This document shows positions 23,970 to 32,445 of a stretch of DNA of 34,395 bases, piece by piece. Numbering within the stretch: position 1 is the stretch's first letter; every line of letters starts with the position of its first letter. A model generated the notes under the pieces. It was given only the letters and a program-made list of their open reading frames with translations, ran no database searches and had not been told where the DNA came from. Source of the stretch: Desulfosporosinus sp. BRH_c37 (GTDB taxonomy: Bacteria > Bacillota > Desulfitobacteriia > Desulfitobacteriales > Desulfitobacteriaceae); contig LOEW01000278.1 in NCBI GenBank assembly GCA_001516045.1, positions 1-34,395 of the forward strand. The letters are read 5' to 3'. The position numbers and the translations under genes are program-made.

Positions 23970-26369
23970 TTAACTACTCTTCTTCGCCTTTTCTTTCTCT
24001 TCTAATGCAGCCAGCAACTTTTCCGCTCTGATCGGCATTTCATGAATTCTTACTCCAGTGGCATCACAAATAGCATTGGCCACTGCTGCTAACATTCCGG
24101 CTACCGCCCCTTCTCCGACCTCTTTGGCTCCAAAAGGTCCATTAGGTTCAAGCGTTTCTACCAATTTATCAATAACCTCCGGTGTATCCAGAGATATTGG
24201 CAAACGATAGTTTAAAAATGAAGGGTTCAAAACTTGTCCTTTTTCCAAAACAATCTCTTCTGACAAAGCTTGCCCTTGCCCCATTGACATACAAGCTTGA
24301 ACTTGCCCTTCAACAATGGTTTTATTGAGAGCAAAACCACAATCGTGAAATGTTACAGCTTTAACTAAAGTTACTTCCCCTGTAAGTGTATCCACTTCAA
24401 CCTCCGCTGCCTGAGTGGCAAAACCGTAGGCACTTGTGAAAAGTCCCTTAGCCTTGGCCAAGCTCGGATAACGATCTGTTTCCGGATTACCTTTATAAGA
24501 GCCGATACCTATGATCGGGTTCCCATTGCGCCTATAAATACTGCCCTGAATTGCTGCTGCATAAGAAACAGTTTTCGAAGGATCCTTAATAACAAAGATT
24601 TGTTTGTTGGAACAGCTCAAAGTCGAAGGCTGAACCCCGAGTATTTCTGCAGCTACGGAAAAAAGTTGTGCTTTTGCGTCCGCCGCAGCTAGCTTAACTG
24701 CGTTGCCAGTTATCATCGCTCCACCACTTAAAAAGCTACCTAGGTCGATCGGACACAATTCCGTATCGCCACCAACAACACGTACGTCATCATATTCAAT
24801 ACCCAATTCCTCGGCCAAAACTTGTGCTAACGTAGTATAACAGCCTTGACCAATTTCCTGAGCACCTGTAAAAAGAGTAGCAGAACCATCATCATGGAGT
24901 TTAACCATTGCTGCAGAGGCAAAGGGGTAGTACATAGCCCCACTAAACATCGCACAAAGAGATATCCCCACCCCTCTCTTAATATGGCTATCACAAGCCC
25001 CAGCAAATTGAATACGTTTTTCCTGCCACTGAACTGCTTTAGCTGCTCCTTCGATACCCGCAGTCAGGCCACAGCTGTTTAGGCGGTCTCCATTAGGAAG
25101 GATATCCCCTTGATGACGGACATTTTTTAATAAAACTTTTATTGGATCTAACCCCAAATCTCGAGAGATCTGATCAAGTTGAGAGTCTATCGCAAAGCGA
25201 ATCTGTGGAGCACCATGACCTCGTTGCGGACCGCGGATCGGGTTGTTGGTATAGACTGCTAGACCTTCATAGCGATAGTGCGGTACAGTATATATTGGAA
25301 AACTAAAACCGTGACAAAGGAATACTACAACTGCACCACTTCCGCGGTACCCCCCATTGTCAGCTATCACTTTAATATCTTGAGCGACGATTGTTCCGTC
25401 TTTTTTAACCCCAGTTTTGATATTAATAACAATCGGATGTCGCTGGCGCGTAGTAGTAAAAACCTCCTCCCTATCAAGTTCAAATTTCACTGGTTTGCCC
25501 AGTTTCATACTTAAATATGCTGCACAGAATTCATACGGAAATACATCAATCTTGCCCCCAAAGGCACCTCCGCAGTAGGAATGCCTTACCCGAACCTTAC
25601 TAATAGGCAGTTGCAAAGCTTTACTAAGCACATAGCGTTTAAGGAAGATACCCATTGTTGAGAGCCAGAGATCCAGTTTTCCGCTATAAGGATCATAACT
25701 AGCGACCGCGGCATGAGGCTCCATAGCACAGTGAGCAGTCGCTGCCGTTTCGAAACGGTCCTCTCGCACGTAATCTGCCTCCAGGAAGCCTTGTTCAACA
25801 TTTCCAAAACTGACTGTAGAGCGTGAACTTACGTTGGGAATATTGATTTCATTATTCTGATCAGCACTGCTTTTTTGAGCAACTCCCCATTCTTCCCAGG
25901 CACTTACCCCCTCTCTATGTTCCTCATGAATCAGCGGGGCTCCCGGTTTCATTGCTTCCTCCGGTGTATAAACTGCCGGTAGTATCTCGTATTCGACTTG
26001 GATTAATGATAACGCCTCCTCGGCAATTGCCTCACTAACCGCAACAACTGCAGCAACTTCATCACCGATATACCGCACTTTATCAACAGCAAGGGGTTGT
26101 TCATCAGCCGGATAGCGTGGCGTATCTACAAAAGCGTAGCGGACATCGCTTACATCCCTACCTGTTATAATTGCTTTGACTCCCGGAAGACTTAATGCCT
26201 TATTCGTATCAATATTTTTGATACGAGCCATTCCATACGGACTGCGCAAAATCCTTCCGTATAACATTCCTGGCAAAAATACATCGACCGTAAATAGTGC
26301 CTTACCTGTCGCTTTTTCCGGACCATCAATACGTGGTAAACCTTTGCCGACAACTCTATATTCCTTCAT
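23970..26369 (-). CDS. Molybdopterin-binding large subunit, 4-hydroxybenzoyl-CoA reductase-like
   Basis: A 799-residue xanthine-dehydrogenase-family large subunit. It shows the N-terminal RIDGPEKATGKALFTVDV, GRILRSPYGMARI, HSYCGGAFGGK (molybdopterin contact), GPQRGHGAPQIRFAIDSQLD, TGAQEIGQGCYTTLAQVLAE and the terminal GPFGAKEVGEG with the active-site glutamate at about residue 750. The length is close to HcrA (about 770). The paired FAD subunit carries the extra iron-sulfur loop found in 4-hydroxybenzoyl-CoA reductase, and a CoA ligase is in the same island, so a reductive dehydroxylase of an aromatic acyl-CoA is the best call; other hydroxylation chemistry cannot be excluded. AGGAGGGG lies 7 bases before the ATG. 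Molybdenum-cofactor maturation genes are not in the window. Confidence 0.85.
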   Translation of the reverse strand: MKEYRVVGKGLPRIDGPEKATGKALFTVDVFLPGMLYGRILRSPYGMARIKNIDTNKALSLPGVKAIITGRDVSDVRYAFVDTPRYPADEQPLAVDKVRYIGDEVAAVVAVSEAIAEEALSLIQVEYEILPAVYTPEEAMKPGAPLIHEEHREGVSAWEEWGVAQKSSADQNNEINIPNVSSRSTVSFGNVEQGFLEADYVREDRFETAATAHCAMEPHAAVASYDPYSGKLDLWLSTMGIFLKRYVLSKALQLPISKVRVRHSYCGGAFGGKIDVFPYEFCAAYLSMKLGKPVKFELDREEVFTTTRQRHPIVINIKTGVKKDGTIVAQDIKVIADNGGYRGSGAVVVFLCHGFSFPIYTVPHYRYEGLAVYTNNPIRGPQRGHGAPQIRFAIDSQLDQISRDLGLDPIKVLLKNVRHQGDILPNGDRLNSCGLTAGIEGAAKAVQWQEKRIQFAGACDSHIKRGVGISLCAMFSGAMYYPFASAAMVKLHDDGSATLFTGAQEIGQGCYTTLAQVLAEELGIEYDDVRVVGGDTELCPIDLGSFLSGGAMITGNAVKLAAADAKAQLFSVAAEILGVQPSTLSCSNKQIFVIKDPSKTVSYAAAIQGSIYRRNGNPIIGIGSYKGNPETDRYPSLAKAKGLFTSAYGFATQAAEVEVDTLTGEVTLVKAVTFHDCGFALNKTIVEGQVQACMSMGQGQALSEEIVLEKGQVLNPSFLNYRLPISLDTPEVIDKLVETLEPNGPFGAKEVGEGAVAGMLAAVANAICDATGVRIHEMPIRAEKLLAALEEKEKAKKSS

Positions 26370-26387
26370 TCAAAAACCCCTCCTTTT

Positions 26388-26861
26388 CTAGCAAGTTTTT
26401 GTCTCTTGAGCTACCGTTTCTATAGCCTCAATAATCTTTACATAACCAGTACAGCGGCATATGTTCCCGGCTATGGCCTCTTTTATTTCCACCTGAGTAG
26501 GATGGGGATTGTTATTAAGAAGGGCATTAGCTACCAGAAGCATACCCGGCGTACAAAAACCACATTGAATTGCCCCCTGGTTAATAAAGGCTTCTTGGAG
26601 CGGGTGCAAGCGCCCGTCCGTTGCTAGAGCTTCAATTGTCATGACCTTTTTCCCCTCAATGTTAACACCCAACACCAGGCAAGAACTTACTGGCTTCCCA
26701 TCCAGAAGAACTGTGCAAGCCCCACATTCCCCCTGATCACAGCCTTTTTTGGTTTCGGTAAATCCCAGTTCTTCTCGCAATACCTCCAGTAGAGTTCTGT
26801 TTTGTTCAAGCGCTAGCTCATATTCCTTGCCATTGATCACTGTGTTGATTATTTTTTTCAT
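26388..26861 (-). CDS. [2Fe-2S] small subunit, 4-hydroxybenzoyl-CoA reductase-like
   Basis: A 157-residue two-cluster iron-sulfur subunit of the xanthine dehydrogenase family. The plant-type cluster cysteines are 41, 46, 49 and 61 (KGCDQGECGACTVLLDG, SSC) and the second cluster uses 100, 103, 135 and 137 (QCGFCTPGML, GNICRCTGY). All eight ligands are present. It overlaps the FAD subunit gene by 4 bp (ATGA) and passes electrons between the flavin and the molybdenum centre. Confidence 0.93.
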   Translation of the reverse strand: MKKIINTVINGKEYELALEQNRTLLEVLREELGFTETKKGCDQGECGACTVLLDGKPVSSCLVLGVNIEGKKVMTIEALATDGRLHPLQEAFINQGAIQCGFCTPGMLLVANALLNNNPHPTQVEIKEAIAGNICRCTGYVKIIEAIETVAQETKTC

Positions 26862-27847
26862 TCGCTAATACCCCCAAGTACTTTGATGGTCTCTGCGACA
26901 AGCAATTGTACTATTTTACGTTTATAAGACGGAGTTGTGAGATCCGTCTTATAAGGTCTGATTCCTGTCGCCGCTGCCAATGCACAGTCATTTATTAGCT
27001 CGGACGTCAGTCTTTGTCCAAGCAGTTTGTTTACCGCTGTATTGGCAATGATCGGCCCTGACCCGACACCGGTTAAAACAAGTTGGGCCTTTTGGCACAC
27101 TCCTCCTGCAAACTCCATGGTCCCCGCTAAGCCCACTATAGGAAAATCTATAGACTGTCTTTTACGATGTTTATGATAAATCCCACGTAAGCTTTGGGTA
27201 GGAAGAGGTATTCGGATTTTGCTCAAAAACATACCCCCACCAGAAGCTTGATTAGGCTTTGTGCTATCAGCAGTATAGAAGTCAGCTAGAGAAATAATAC
27301 GCTCACTTTCGGGCGTATTCAAAGTCACTTTAGCTTCCATGGCAATAAGTGCCGGAGCTAAATCGCTTGAAAAAGTGGCATTACAACGATCCGTTTTGTT
27401 TGTGATCAGGCACTTGCGACCACCTGCTTTAATGCACTGCTGGTTGGCCTTACGCCAGAATTCCGACTGATTATAATAACGACAACGGTTATCCAAACAA
27501 AGATTACCTCCAATAGTAGCTATCGATCTAATTAGAGGCGAACCCACTTCCCTAGCAGCTTGAACCAGAAGCGGCATTTTCTCCTGTACAGTTGCCGAAT
27601 CAACTAAATCCTGCAATGTAGTTAGGGGACCGATTATGAGCTCACCATTTTCTTCTGCGATCCCCTGCAAGGAGGCAACTTTTTTCAAGCCAATGAGATA
27701 TTTCGGGGTTTTCAGTCGTTGCTTCATAGCTACTATCAAATCTGAACCCCCAGCGATAATCATACTTTCCCCCTGATAGGTCTTAAGTAACTGACATGTT
27801 TCACGAATGGTTTCTGGTTCAAGATAATCGAACTTTGGTAAATGCAT
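26858..27847 (-). CDS. FAD-binding subunit with extra 4Fe-4S loop, HcrB-like
   Basis: A 329-residue flavin subunit of the xanthine dehydrogenase family: IIAGGSDLIVAMKQR (FAD site), LVQAAREVGSPLIRSIATIG and GGNLC. Between residues about 117 and 156 there is a cysteine-rich insertion: cysteines at 117, 122, 138, 146 and 155, with RYYNQSEFWRKANQQC and RKC, DRC. An insertion of about 40 residues binding a 4Fe-4S cluster is the known hallmark of the beta subunit of 4-hydroxybenzoyl-CoA reductase, where it inverts electron flow so the enzyme reduces the aromatic ring. This is the strongest evidence for naming the enzyme. It is followed by the 2Fe-2S and molybdenum subunits. Confidence 0.9.
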   Translation of the reverse strand: MHLPKFDYLEPETIRETCQLLKTYQGESMIIAGGSDLIVAMKQRLKTPKYLIGLKKVASLQGIAEENGELIIGPLTTLQDLVDSATVQEKMPLLVQAAREVGSPLIRSIATIGGNLCLDNRCRYYNQSEFWRKANQQCIKAGGRKCLITNKTDRCNATFSSDLAPALIAMEAKVTLNTPESERIISLADFYTADSTKPNQASGGGMFLSKIRIPLPTQSLRGIYHKHRKRQSIDFPIVGLAGTMEFAGGVCQKAQLVLTGVGSGPIIANTAVNKLLGQRLTSELINDCALAAATGIRPYKTDLTTPSYKRKIVQLLVAETIKVLGGISE

Positions 27848-27875
27848 CTCTACCCCTCCCTCTTTTCTGCTCTTT

Positions 27876-29102
27876 CTACTCTAATCTCTGCCATTTACCA
27901 TTCTTCACTATAAGTGCGTATACTTCCATAATTCCATCACCAACCCCATCAATCGTACTATTACCCATGACTCCTTTGTAATCTTTGACCTTAGCCCAAC
28001 CGTCCTTTATTTCAGTTCTTGCTTGTTCCAGAGGTGTAGCCGGTGTAATTTTGTTTTTTTCAATAACCTCAAGCGTGATTTTTGCTGTATCATACATGGA
28101 AACAGAAAAAGCGTCAGGTGATGAATCCTTCAAACCATTTTTTAATGCTACAATGCTAAATTGTTTGTTAAAGTTCTGAACTTTGAGATCAGGATTGGTT
28201 GGCCAGAAATTTGATAGAGTAACCCACCCCTCGACCGCATCGCCCCCTTGTTTGATAAGGTCATCTGAATACATCCCAACATTGCCAAGGGCGGGAATAG
28301 ATAAGCCCTGGCGCTTCATTTCCTGCGCTAAGGATGCAATTTCCTGATAGAGACCCCCAATCCCAAGTGCTTGTGGTCCTAATTGCTTTAAAGTCGTAAC
28401 TTGGGCACTGAAATCAGTATCACCCGTGTTATAAGTAATCGATTTTCCGTCGTTAAGAATGGACAACCCCGAAATACCTTTCATGGCCGATGGCAAGGTA
28501 CCATTTGCAAAACTCGTGGAAACGGCATCTTTCAAATCAGCCACTAAAGCAGTATTTTGGACTGGATATTTCTTTAAGAAAATAGGCAAACCGACTTTGA
28601 TCATCTTATCGTCAGTCATCGTGTTACGAAAAGCCCAGGGCCTATTAGCCGCTGAGATCCCCGGTTTTGCAGAAGTAGCCGAGATAATGGGAATTTTAAG
28701 TTCATTACCCTGGGGAAAAGCTACTTCGCATTCACCACTAAAGTACGGGCCTAAAATGGCTAGCACCTTGTCCTCACTTGCCAATTTACGAGTTAAGATT
28801 ACAGCCTGCTGATTTTCCCCGCCGGTGTCATAAATGACGAATTTTACCGGACTACCATTAATCCCACCGGAAGCGTTAGTTTCCTGCTCCACCATTTCCA
28901 AAGCAACCTTTTGTTTTTTACCCCAGTCAGTACCTTTGCCTGTCAGGCTGGTCAAAACCCCAATTTTGAGGGGTGCAATTTGACTTTGATCTTTGCTTGG
29001 TACAGAAGTGGCAGTACCGCACCCTGCTAGTACTGAGATGGAAAGAAGTGTCAGTGTCAGTATCGCTATTCGACGAACAGTTTTGTTTTTCATAGTAATC
29101 AT
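27876..29102 (-). CDS. ABC transporter substrate-binding lipoprotein (LivK type)
   Basis: About 408 residues. The signal sequence ends in lipobox SVLAGCG, so it is a membrane-anchored lipoprotein. The mature part is a periplasmic-binding-protein type I fold of the Leu/Ile/Val family: PLKIGVLTSLTGKGTDWGKK, ALEMVEQETNASGGINGSPV, RKLASEDKVLAILGPYFSGE, PIISATSAKPGIS and the late SVSMYDTAKITLEVI. ATG at 29102 is preferred (GGAGG 8 bases upstream). It is the first gene of the reductase-transporter transcript and has an operator-like palindrome just upstream. It delivers substrate to LivHMGF; by context an aromatic acid (inference). Confidence 0.9.
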   Translation of the reverse strand: MITMKNKTVRRIAILTLTLLSISVLAGCGTATSVPSKDQSQIAPLKIGVLTSLTGKGTDWGKKQKVALEMVEQETNASGGINGSPVKFVIYDTGGENQQAVILTRKLASEDKVLAILGPYFSGECEVAFPQGNELKIPIISATSAKPGISAANRPWAFRNTMTDDKMIKVGLPIFLKKYPVQNTALVADLKDAVSTSFANGTLPSAMKGISGLSILNDGKSITYNTGDTDFSAQVTTLKQLGPQALGIGGLYQEIASLAQEMKRQGLSIPALGNVGMYSDDLIKQGGDAVEGWVTLSNFWPTNPDLKVQNFNKQFSIVALKNGLKDSSPDAFSVSMYDTAKITLEVIEKNKITPATPLEQARTEIKDGWAKVKDYKGVMGNSTIDGVGDGIMEVYALIVKNGKWQRLE

Positions 29103-29119
29103 CAAAATATCCTCCTTCT

Positions 29120-29133
29120 ACTAACCGTTTAGT
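29120..29133. promoter_or_regulatory. Operator-like palindrome upstream of the binding-protein gene
   Basis: ACTAACCGTTTAGT is a near-perfect inverted repeat (6 of 7 pairs) and differs by one base from the site at 30940-30953 read on the minus strand. It lies just upstream of the ribosome site of the binding-protein gene. A TetR regulator is encoded at the end of the island. A further perfect palindrome, TTAAACGTTTAA (29231-29242), overlaps the stop of the upstream small gene and could be a secondary site. Confidence 0.65.
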
Positions 29134-29230
29134 CAAATTTGCAACCTAAAAATACTTTCTTTAGAAGAAAGCAGAGTATTCTCATTAACTCTTTCAATTT
29201 TTAAGCTTGATTTTGTTTCTTTTGAGTCAG

Positions 29231-29425
29231 TTAAACGTTTAATTGATACAACTGTTCAAATTCAAGGTCTAAGTGGTTCATAATCTGCCAAACCGCTGCT
29301 AAAGCCTGTCTGCTGTTATTCTGAAGAGCGGGGTAATCCTCAACTTCACTGAGATCTTTTAATAATTCGTAAACCTTTTTGGCCTTCTCTTCCACAAGTT
29401 CTGGTTCATTAAAATAACTTAACAA
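29231..29425 (-). CDS. Small acidic hypothetical protein in the catabolic operon
   Basis: A 64-residue, acidic, mostly helical protein (FNEPELVEEKAKKVYELLKD, SRQALAAVWQIMNHLDLEFE) with no membrane segment or cysteine. I do not recognise a family. TTG at 29425 has AGGAGG 8 bases upstream, which supports translation. It lies 62 bp after the CoA ligase gene and upstream of the binding-protein gene, so it is probably cotranscribed with the ligase; a small partner of the ligase or a chaperone-like role is possible but unsupported. Confidence 0.65.
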   Translation of the reverse strand: MLSYFNEPELVEEKAKKVYELLKDLSEVEDYPALQNNSRQALAAVWQIMNHLDLEFEQLYQLNV

Positions 29426-29487
29426 ACTTAAATCCTCCTTTTATAGCCAACCTATCAGCCTAAATATCCATTTTTAGTTAAACTCTT

Positions 29488-30825
29488 TTAAGCAGTTAAA
29501 TTCCTCAAATCTTGCAACCGTTTGGCTTTAAGTTCAAAACGGGGAAGTTCTCCAGGCATGACAACTTCAACATTAAAGGATAAACGGTGCGCTTGGTTTA
29601 GTTTGTTTGCTACAGCCCTTCCCAGTTCTTCATAATTTTCCGCGGTAAATTCCGGGAACGGTTCTAACTTTACAAGTATTTGATCTATGTTTTTTTCTTT
29701 ATATAAGATAATCTGAAATTCATCGATACTCAGGAATTCACGTATAATGTTTTCCACTCCACCGGGAAAAATGTTAACTCCCCTAATTAACTTCATATCG
29801 TCTGAACGGCCCACAATCCCCCCTTTATAAAGGTCACTGGTACGACCACAAGAACAGAAACTACTTTCAACTCGCTCTACAAGATCCCCGGTTCGATAGC
29901 GTATAAACGGCATGGTAGCCCTTCCAAACGAAGTTATAACTAATTCCCCTCTTTCATTGTAATCAACAAGTTCTCCGGTTTTCGGGTTTACCACTTCTTG
30001 ATAATAATGATCTTCCAAAATATGAACAGCACCACACTGCTCGTCACATTCAAAAGCGATTGATCCACCTGTTTCCGTCATACCGGGAAAGTCGCCACAT
30101 CTTGCCCCCCAAGCCTCTTGTAAAATACGCTTGGTACTAGGGATATTAGCCCCAGGTTCACCGGCATGAATCAATAAACGAATGGCAGAATCCTTAGCCA
30201 AATTTATACCCATTTCTTCAGCCACTTGTGCCAATCTTAAAGCATACGTTGGTGTAGCAACAAGAACAGTTGCTCCCATTTCAATTATTTTTCTAATCCT
30301 TTCTTGGCTATTAATACCCCCACTCGGAATTGTAAGCGCTCCAATTTTCTCCGAAGCATAATGAGCACCCCAAAATCCAATAAAAGTCCCATATCCGTAT
30401 GCTAAATAAACTATATCTGTTTCCCTAACGCCGAAAGCATACATCCCGTAACACCACATCTCCGAAACCCAATCCCAATCTTTGCGACTATCTAGGATGC
30501 GTAATGGGGCTCGACCAGACGACCCCGAAGTTTGATGATAACGGATGGGTTTATTAGGTGGAACAGCCAAAATATCTCCGTACATTGGGGATTGCAGTTG
30601 TGACTGGGTTAATTCTTCGCGTGTTAAAAAGGGTATTAATTTGATATCTTTTAAGCTCTTAATATCCTGGGGTTTGATCCCCCCACTATCAAACTTTCTC
30701 TGCCAAAAAGGACTATTTTCATAAGCCCATAATGTTAACCTTTGCAGTTTTTTTAATTGAAGAGCTTCTAACTCCGCCCTCGGCATTAGCTCCGTCCTTG
30801 GATTCCAGTACTTATTCATTATCAT
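29488..30825 (-). CDS. Phenylacetate-CoA ligase family enzyme (aryl-CoA ligase)
   Basis: About 445 residues of the PaaK-type adenylate-forming family. N-terminal KYWNPRTELMPRAELEALQL, LWAYENSPFWQRKF, the phosphate-binding loop YHQTSGSSGRAPL, GDFPGMTETGGSIAFEC, the RYRTGDLVE motif and KLIRGVNIFPGGVENII, followed by the C-terminal ACT-like domain ending RFELKAKRLQDLR (with the catalytic lysine region). It would activate an aromatic acid to its CoA ester with ATP. A CSCGR pair with further cysteines (SSFCSCGRTSD) suggests a metal site seen in some members. ATG at 30825 is favoured over GTG 30837 and ATG 30819, but the exact start is uncertain. The next genes encode the reductase that would act on an acyl-CoA. 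Confidence 0.88.
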   Translation of the reverse strand: MIMNKYWNPRTELMPRAELEALQLKKLQRLTLWAYENSPFWQRKFDSGGIKPQDIKSLKDIKLIPFLTREELTQSQLQSPMYGDILAVPPNKPIRYHQTSGSSGRAPLRILDSRKDWDWVSEMWCYGMYAFGVRETDIVYLAYGYGTFIGFWGAHYASEKIGALTIPSGGINSQERIRKIIEMGATVLVATPTYALRLAQVAEEMGINLAKDSAIRLLIHAGEPGANIPSTKRILQEAWGARCGDFPGMTETGGSIAFECDEQCGAVHILEDHYYQEVVNPKTGELVDYNERGELVITSFGRATMPFIRYRTGDLVERVESSFCSCGRTSDLYKGGIVGRSDDMKLIRGVNIFPGGVENIIREFLSIDEFQIILYKEKNIDQILVKLEPFPEFTAENYEELGRAVANKLNQAHRLSFNVEVVMPGELPRFELKAKRLQDLRNLTA

Positions 30826-30937
30826 TTCTACATTCACCTCGGTCTTTCATTTTTTCACATATTGATAAAATAGACGCCCTAAAAAAGCCAAAAGATTATT
30901 AATTCATTATCAGCCTCCATTCTTAATGAAATTTATT

Positions 30938-30955
30938 TTACTAAATGGTTAGTAA
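30938..30955. promoter_or_regulatory. Operator-like palindrome upstream of the CoA ligase gene
   Basis: TTACTAAATGGTTAGTAA has exact 7-bp arms (TTACTAA/TTAGTAA) around four central bases. Its core, read on the minus strand, is ACTAACCATTTAGT, one base different from the site at 29120-29133. It lies about 115 bp upstream of the ligase start, next to AT-rich promoter-like sequence. Likely bound by the TetR protein encoded nearby (inference). Confidence 0.7.
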
Positions 30956-31078
30956 TCATATTATCATTTTATCTGTATAATAAAATAAAAATAGTCTGAA
31001 TTATCAGAATTAAACCGCGAAACATATTATTTAGCTACTGAATGGTAATTATTAAACACACTAAACTGCACCCAAAAA

Positions 31079-31115
31079 GAGCCGCCAGATATCTCTTCAG
31101 ACATCTTGACGGCTC
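31079..31115 (-). terminator. Intrinsic terminator, minus strand
   Basis: On the minus strand GAGCCGTCAAGAT and ATCTGGCGGCTC form a stem with one bulge and a 12-nt loop, followed by TTTTTGG. It would end a minus-strand transcript coming from beyond 31118, which has no clear gene except the small frame at 31452-31598, or act as a leader element before the ligase promoter. Confidence 0.7.
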
Positions 31116-31451
31116 CATTGCCGGATATGTGATAGTAGTATTATTAGTAATAGTATTTGTGATTATATTACCTGAACTTTCCAGCTTTGTCACTTCGCAA
31201 AAAAGCCCATATCTGTTGTAATTCTGTTGAATACATATTGCACAAGTCCTAATATCAGATTATAACGCCAGTTTACTCAATATTTCATTTGCAAATTCAA
31301 AATTATTGATCCGAATATTCATCGGCAATTTTATTCCAAGCTTAGTCTATAAGGTGCTTTATAAAAACAATAGCTCGTAAACGTTCTGTCCTCAAAGATG
31401 ATTGCCCCCTCAAAATATGGTATAATTCTTAAAGAAGTAAATTCGGAATAT
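31116..31451. other. Intergenic region with decayed-looking sequence
   Basis: I see no supported gene. On the minus strand several short protein-like fragments appear in different frames (a 20-codon frame ending at about 31263, another ending at about 31350), suggesting a degraded gene upstream of the terminator at 31079-31115. TGGTATAATTC near 31419 is a possible -10 region for tetR on the plus strand. Confidence 0.35.
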
Positions 31452-31598
31452 TTAGCTAAAATTAGGATATTTTTTGCGCAACAACTCCATGACATAAACA
31501 CGATGCTTAAAATTAGCCACCGCCATTGGATGGCGAAGTATACTGACGATAGGTACAGTAAAGGCAATAACGACCACCAGTGCCAAAGTGCTTGGCAC
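31452..31598 (-). CDS. Small membrane-protein-like frame, possibly a remnant
   Basis: A 48-codon frame from GTG at 31598 with one hydrophobic helix (TLALVVVIAFTVPIVSIL) followed by a basic tail (RHPMAVANFKHRVYVMELL, RKKYPNF). The composition is more protein-like than the longer frames in the same place. There is no ribosome site at the GTG and I recognise no family. It ends about 335 bp before a minus-strand terminator. It may be a genuine small membrane protein or the tail of a lost gene. Confidence 0.3.
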   Translation of the reverse strand: MPSTLALVVVIAFTVPIVSILRHPMAVANFKHRVYVMELLRKKYPNFS

Positions 31599-31638
31599 GA
31601 ATCAAGTAGTTTTCTTTATACGAAAGAAGGATCTAATT

Positions 31639-32205
31639 TTGAATATTGGAAAAGACAAAATCATCGCCACAGCAGTAGAACTTTTTCACGAGAAAGGTTA
31701 TAGTGCGACAACTGTCCAAGATATTGCTAATAGTCTGAATGTTACAAAGGCAGCGCTATATTATTATATACACAGTAAAGAGGAAATTTTATGGGAGATA
31801 TTTGATAAAACCATGAATACTGCCGAAAAGCGTATAGAGGAACTACTGAAACGAGATATGTCCGTCGAAAAAAGTATCAGAGCACTTATCCACAACCACA
31901 TAATGAATGTTAGGGATGAAGCTCCCTACATGAGTATCTTCTTCACGGAAAGGGTCCACCTCCCTTTAGAGAAACAAGAAGAGATTTATTTCCGGCTTCA
32001 GACATACGAAAAAAAGATCACTTTTATCTTTCACAAAGGAATCAGCGAAGGGGCACTTAAATCTTTACCTGTTCTCCCTACTGTCTACGGAATATTGGGG
32101 ATGTGTAACTGGATGTACCAATGGTATGATCCTAAAGGAAAGCTAAGTCCTGAAGAAATGGCTCAATACTATGCGGAAATCATTTTAAATGGAATTCTAA
32201 AGTGA
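31639..32205 (+). CDS. TetR-family transcriptional regulator
   Basis: About 188 residues. The DNA-binding domain is AVELFHEKGYSATTVQDIAN, SLNVTKAALYYYIHSKEEIL, a standard TetR helix-turn-helix. The C-terminal ligand domain is similar to regulators of acyl-CoA and aromatic-acid genes (inference). TTG at 31639 is favoured: AAGGA stands 7 bases upstream and the product then begins right before helix 1; the longer frame to 31588 adds sequence without similarity. It is divergent from the ligase-reductase-transporter island, whose two promoter regions hold matching palindromes, so it is likely their repressor, responding to an aromatic acyl-CoA. Confidence 0.9.
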   Translation: MNIGKDKIIATAVELFHEKGYSATTVQDIANSLNVTKAALYYYIHSKEEILWEIFDKTMNTAEKRIEELLKRDMSVEKSIRALIHNHIMNVRDEAPYMSIFFTERVHLPLEKQEEIYFRLQTYEKKITFIFHKGISEGALKSLPVLPTVYGILGMCNWMYQWYDPKGKLSPEEMAQYYAEIILNGILK

Positions 32206-32445
32206 ATAAATTAAGGGTGAACTAGAAACTTTAATGCACATTCCTCACCCATTTTTATCGACACAATGCAAGATATAAAGTCGAAAAGTTAATCCAATAT
32301 AAGAAAAAATGCCAGATCATCACAACGATCTGGCAAATAAAATTTAATGTCCTATTCCAGCTAGAAGGCCCATCATTCGATGGCCCCTCCCAAGAGCACA
32401 ATTATGGTTTCAAAAGCCTATTTAGTTACACAAATCTGCTAGACA
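32206..32445. other. Region between convergent tetR and zinc-ribbon genes
   Basis: Holds terminator-type hairpins only. GGGTGA...TCACCCATTTTTA (about 32214-32256) could serve tetR, though its loop is large; the strong one at 32310-32335 serves the minus strand. A further stem, GGCCCATCATTCGATGGCC near 32368-32386, has no T tract. Confidence 0.5.
32310..32335 (-). terminator. Intrinsic terminator of the zinc-ribbon gene
   Basis: TGCCAGATC and GATCTGGCA form a 9-bp perfect stem with an 8-nt loop. On the minus strand it is followed by six T. Confidence 0.8.

Noticed and set aside
31588..31620. TTGGCACGAATC as a sigma-54 promoter
   Set aside because: The GC element at the required distance is missing (AAG instead of TTGC).
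31331..31703. Two longer overlapping frames on opposite strands upstream of tetR
   Set aside because: Composition is poor, there are no ribosome sites and no family resemblance; they overlap the better-supported TTG start of tetR or the decayed region.
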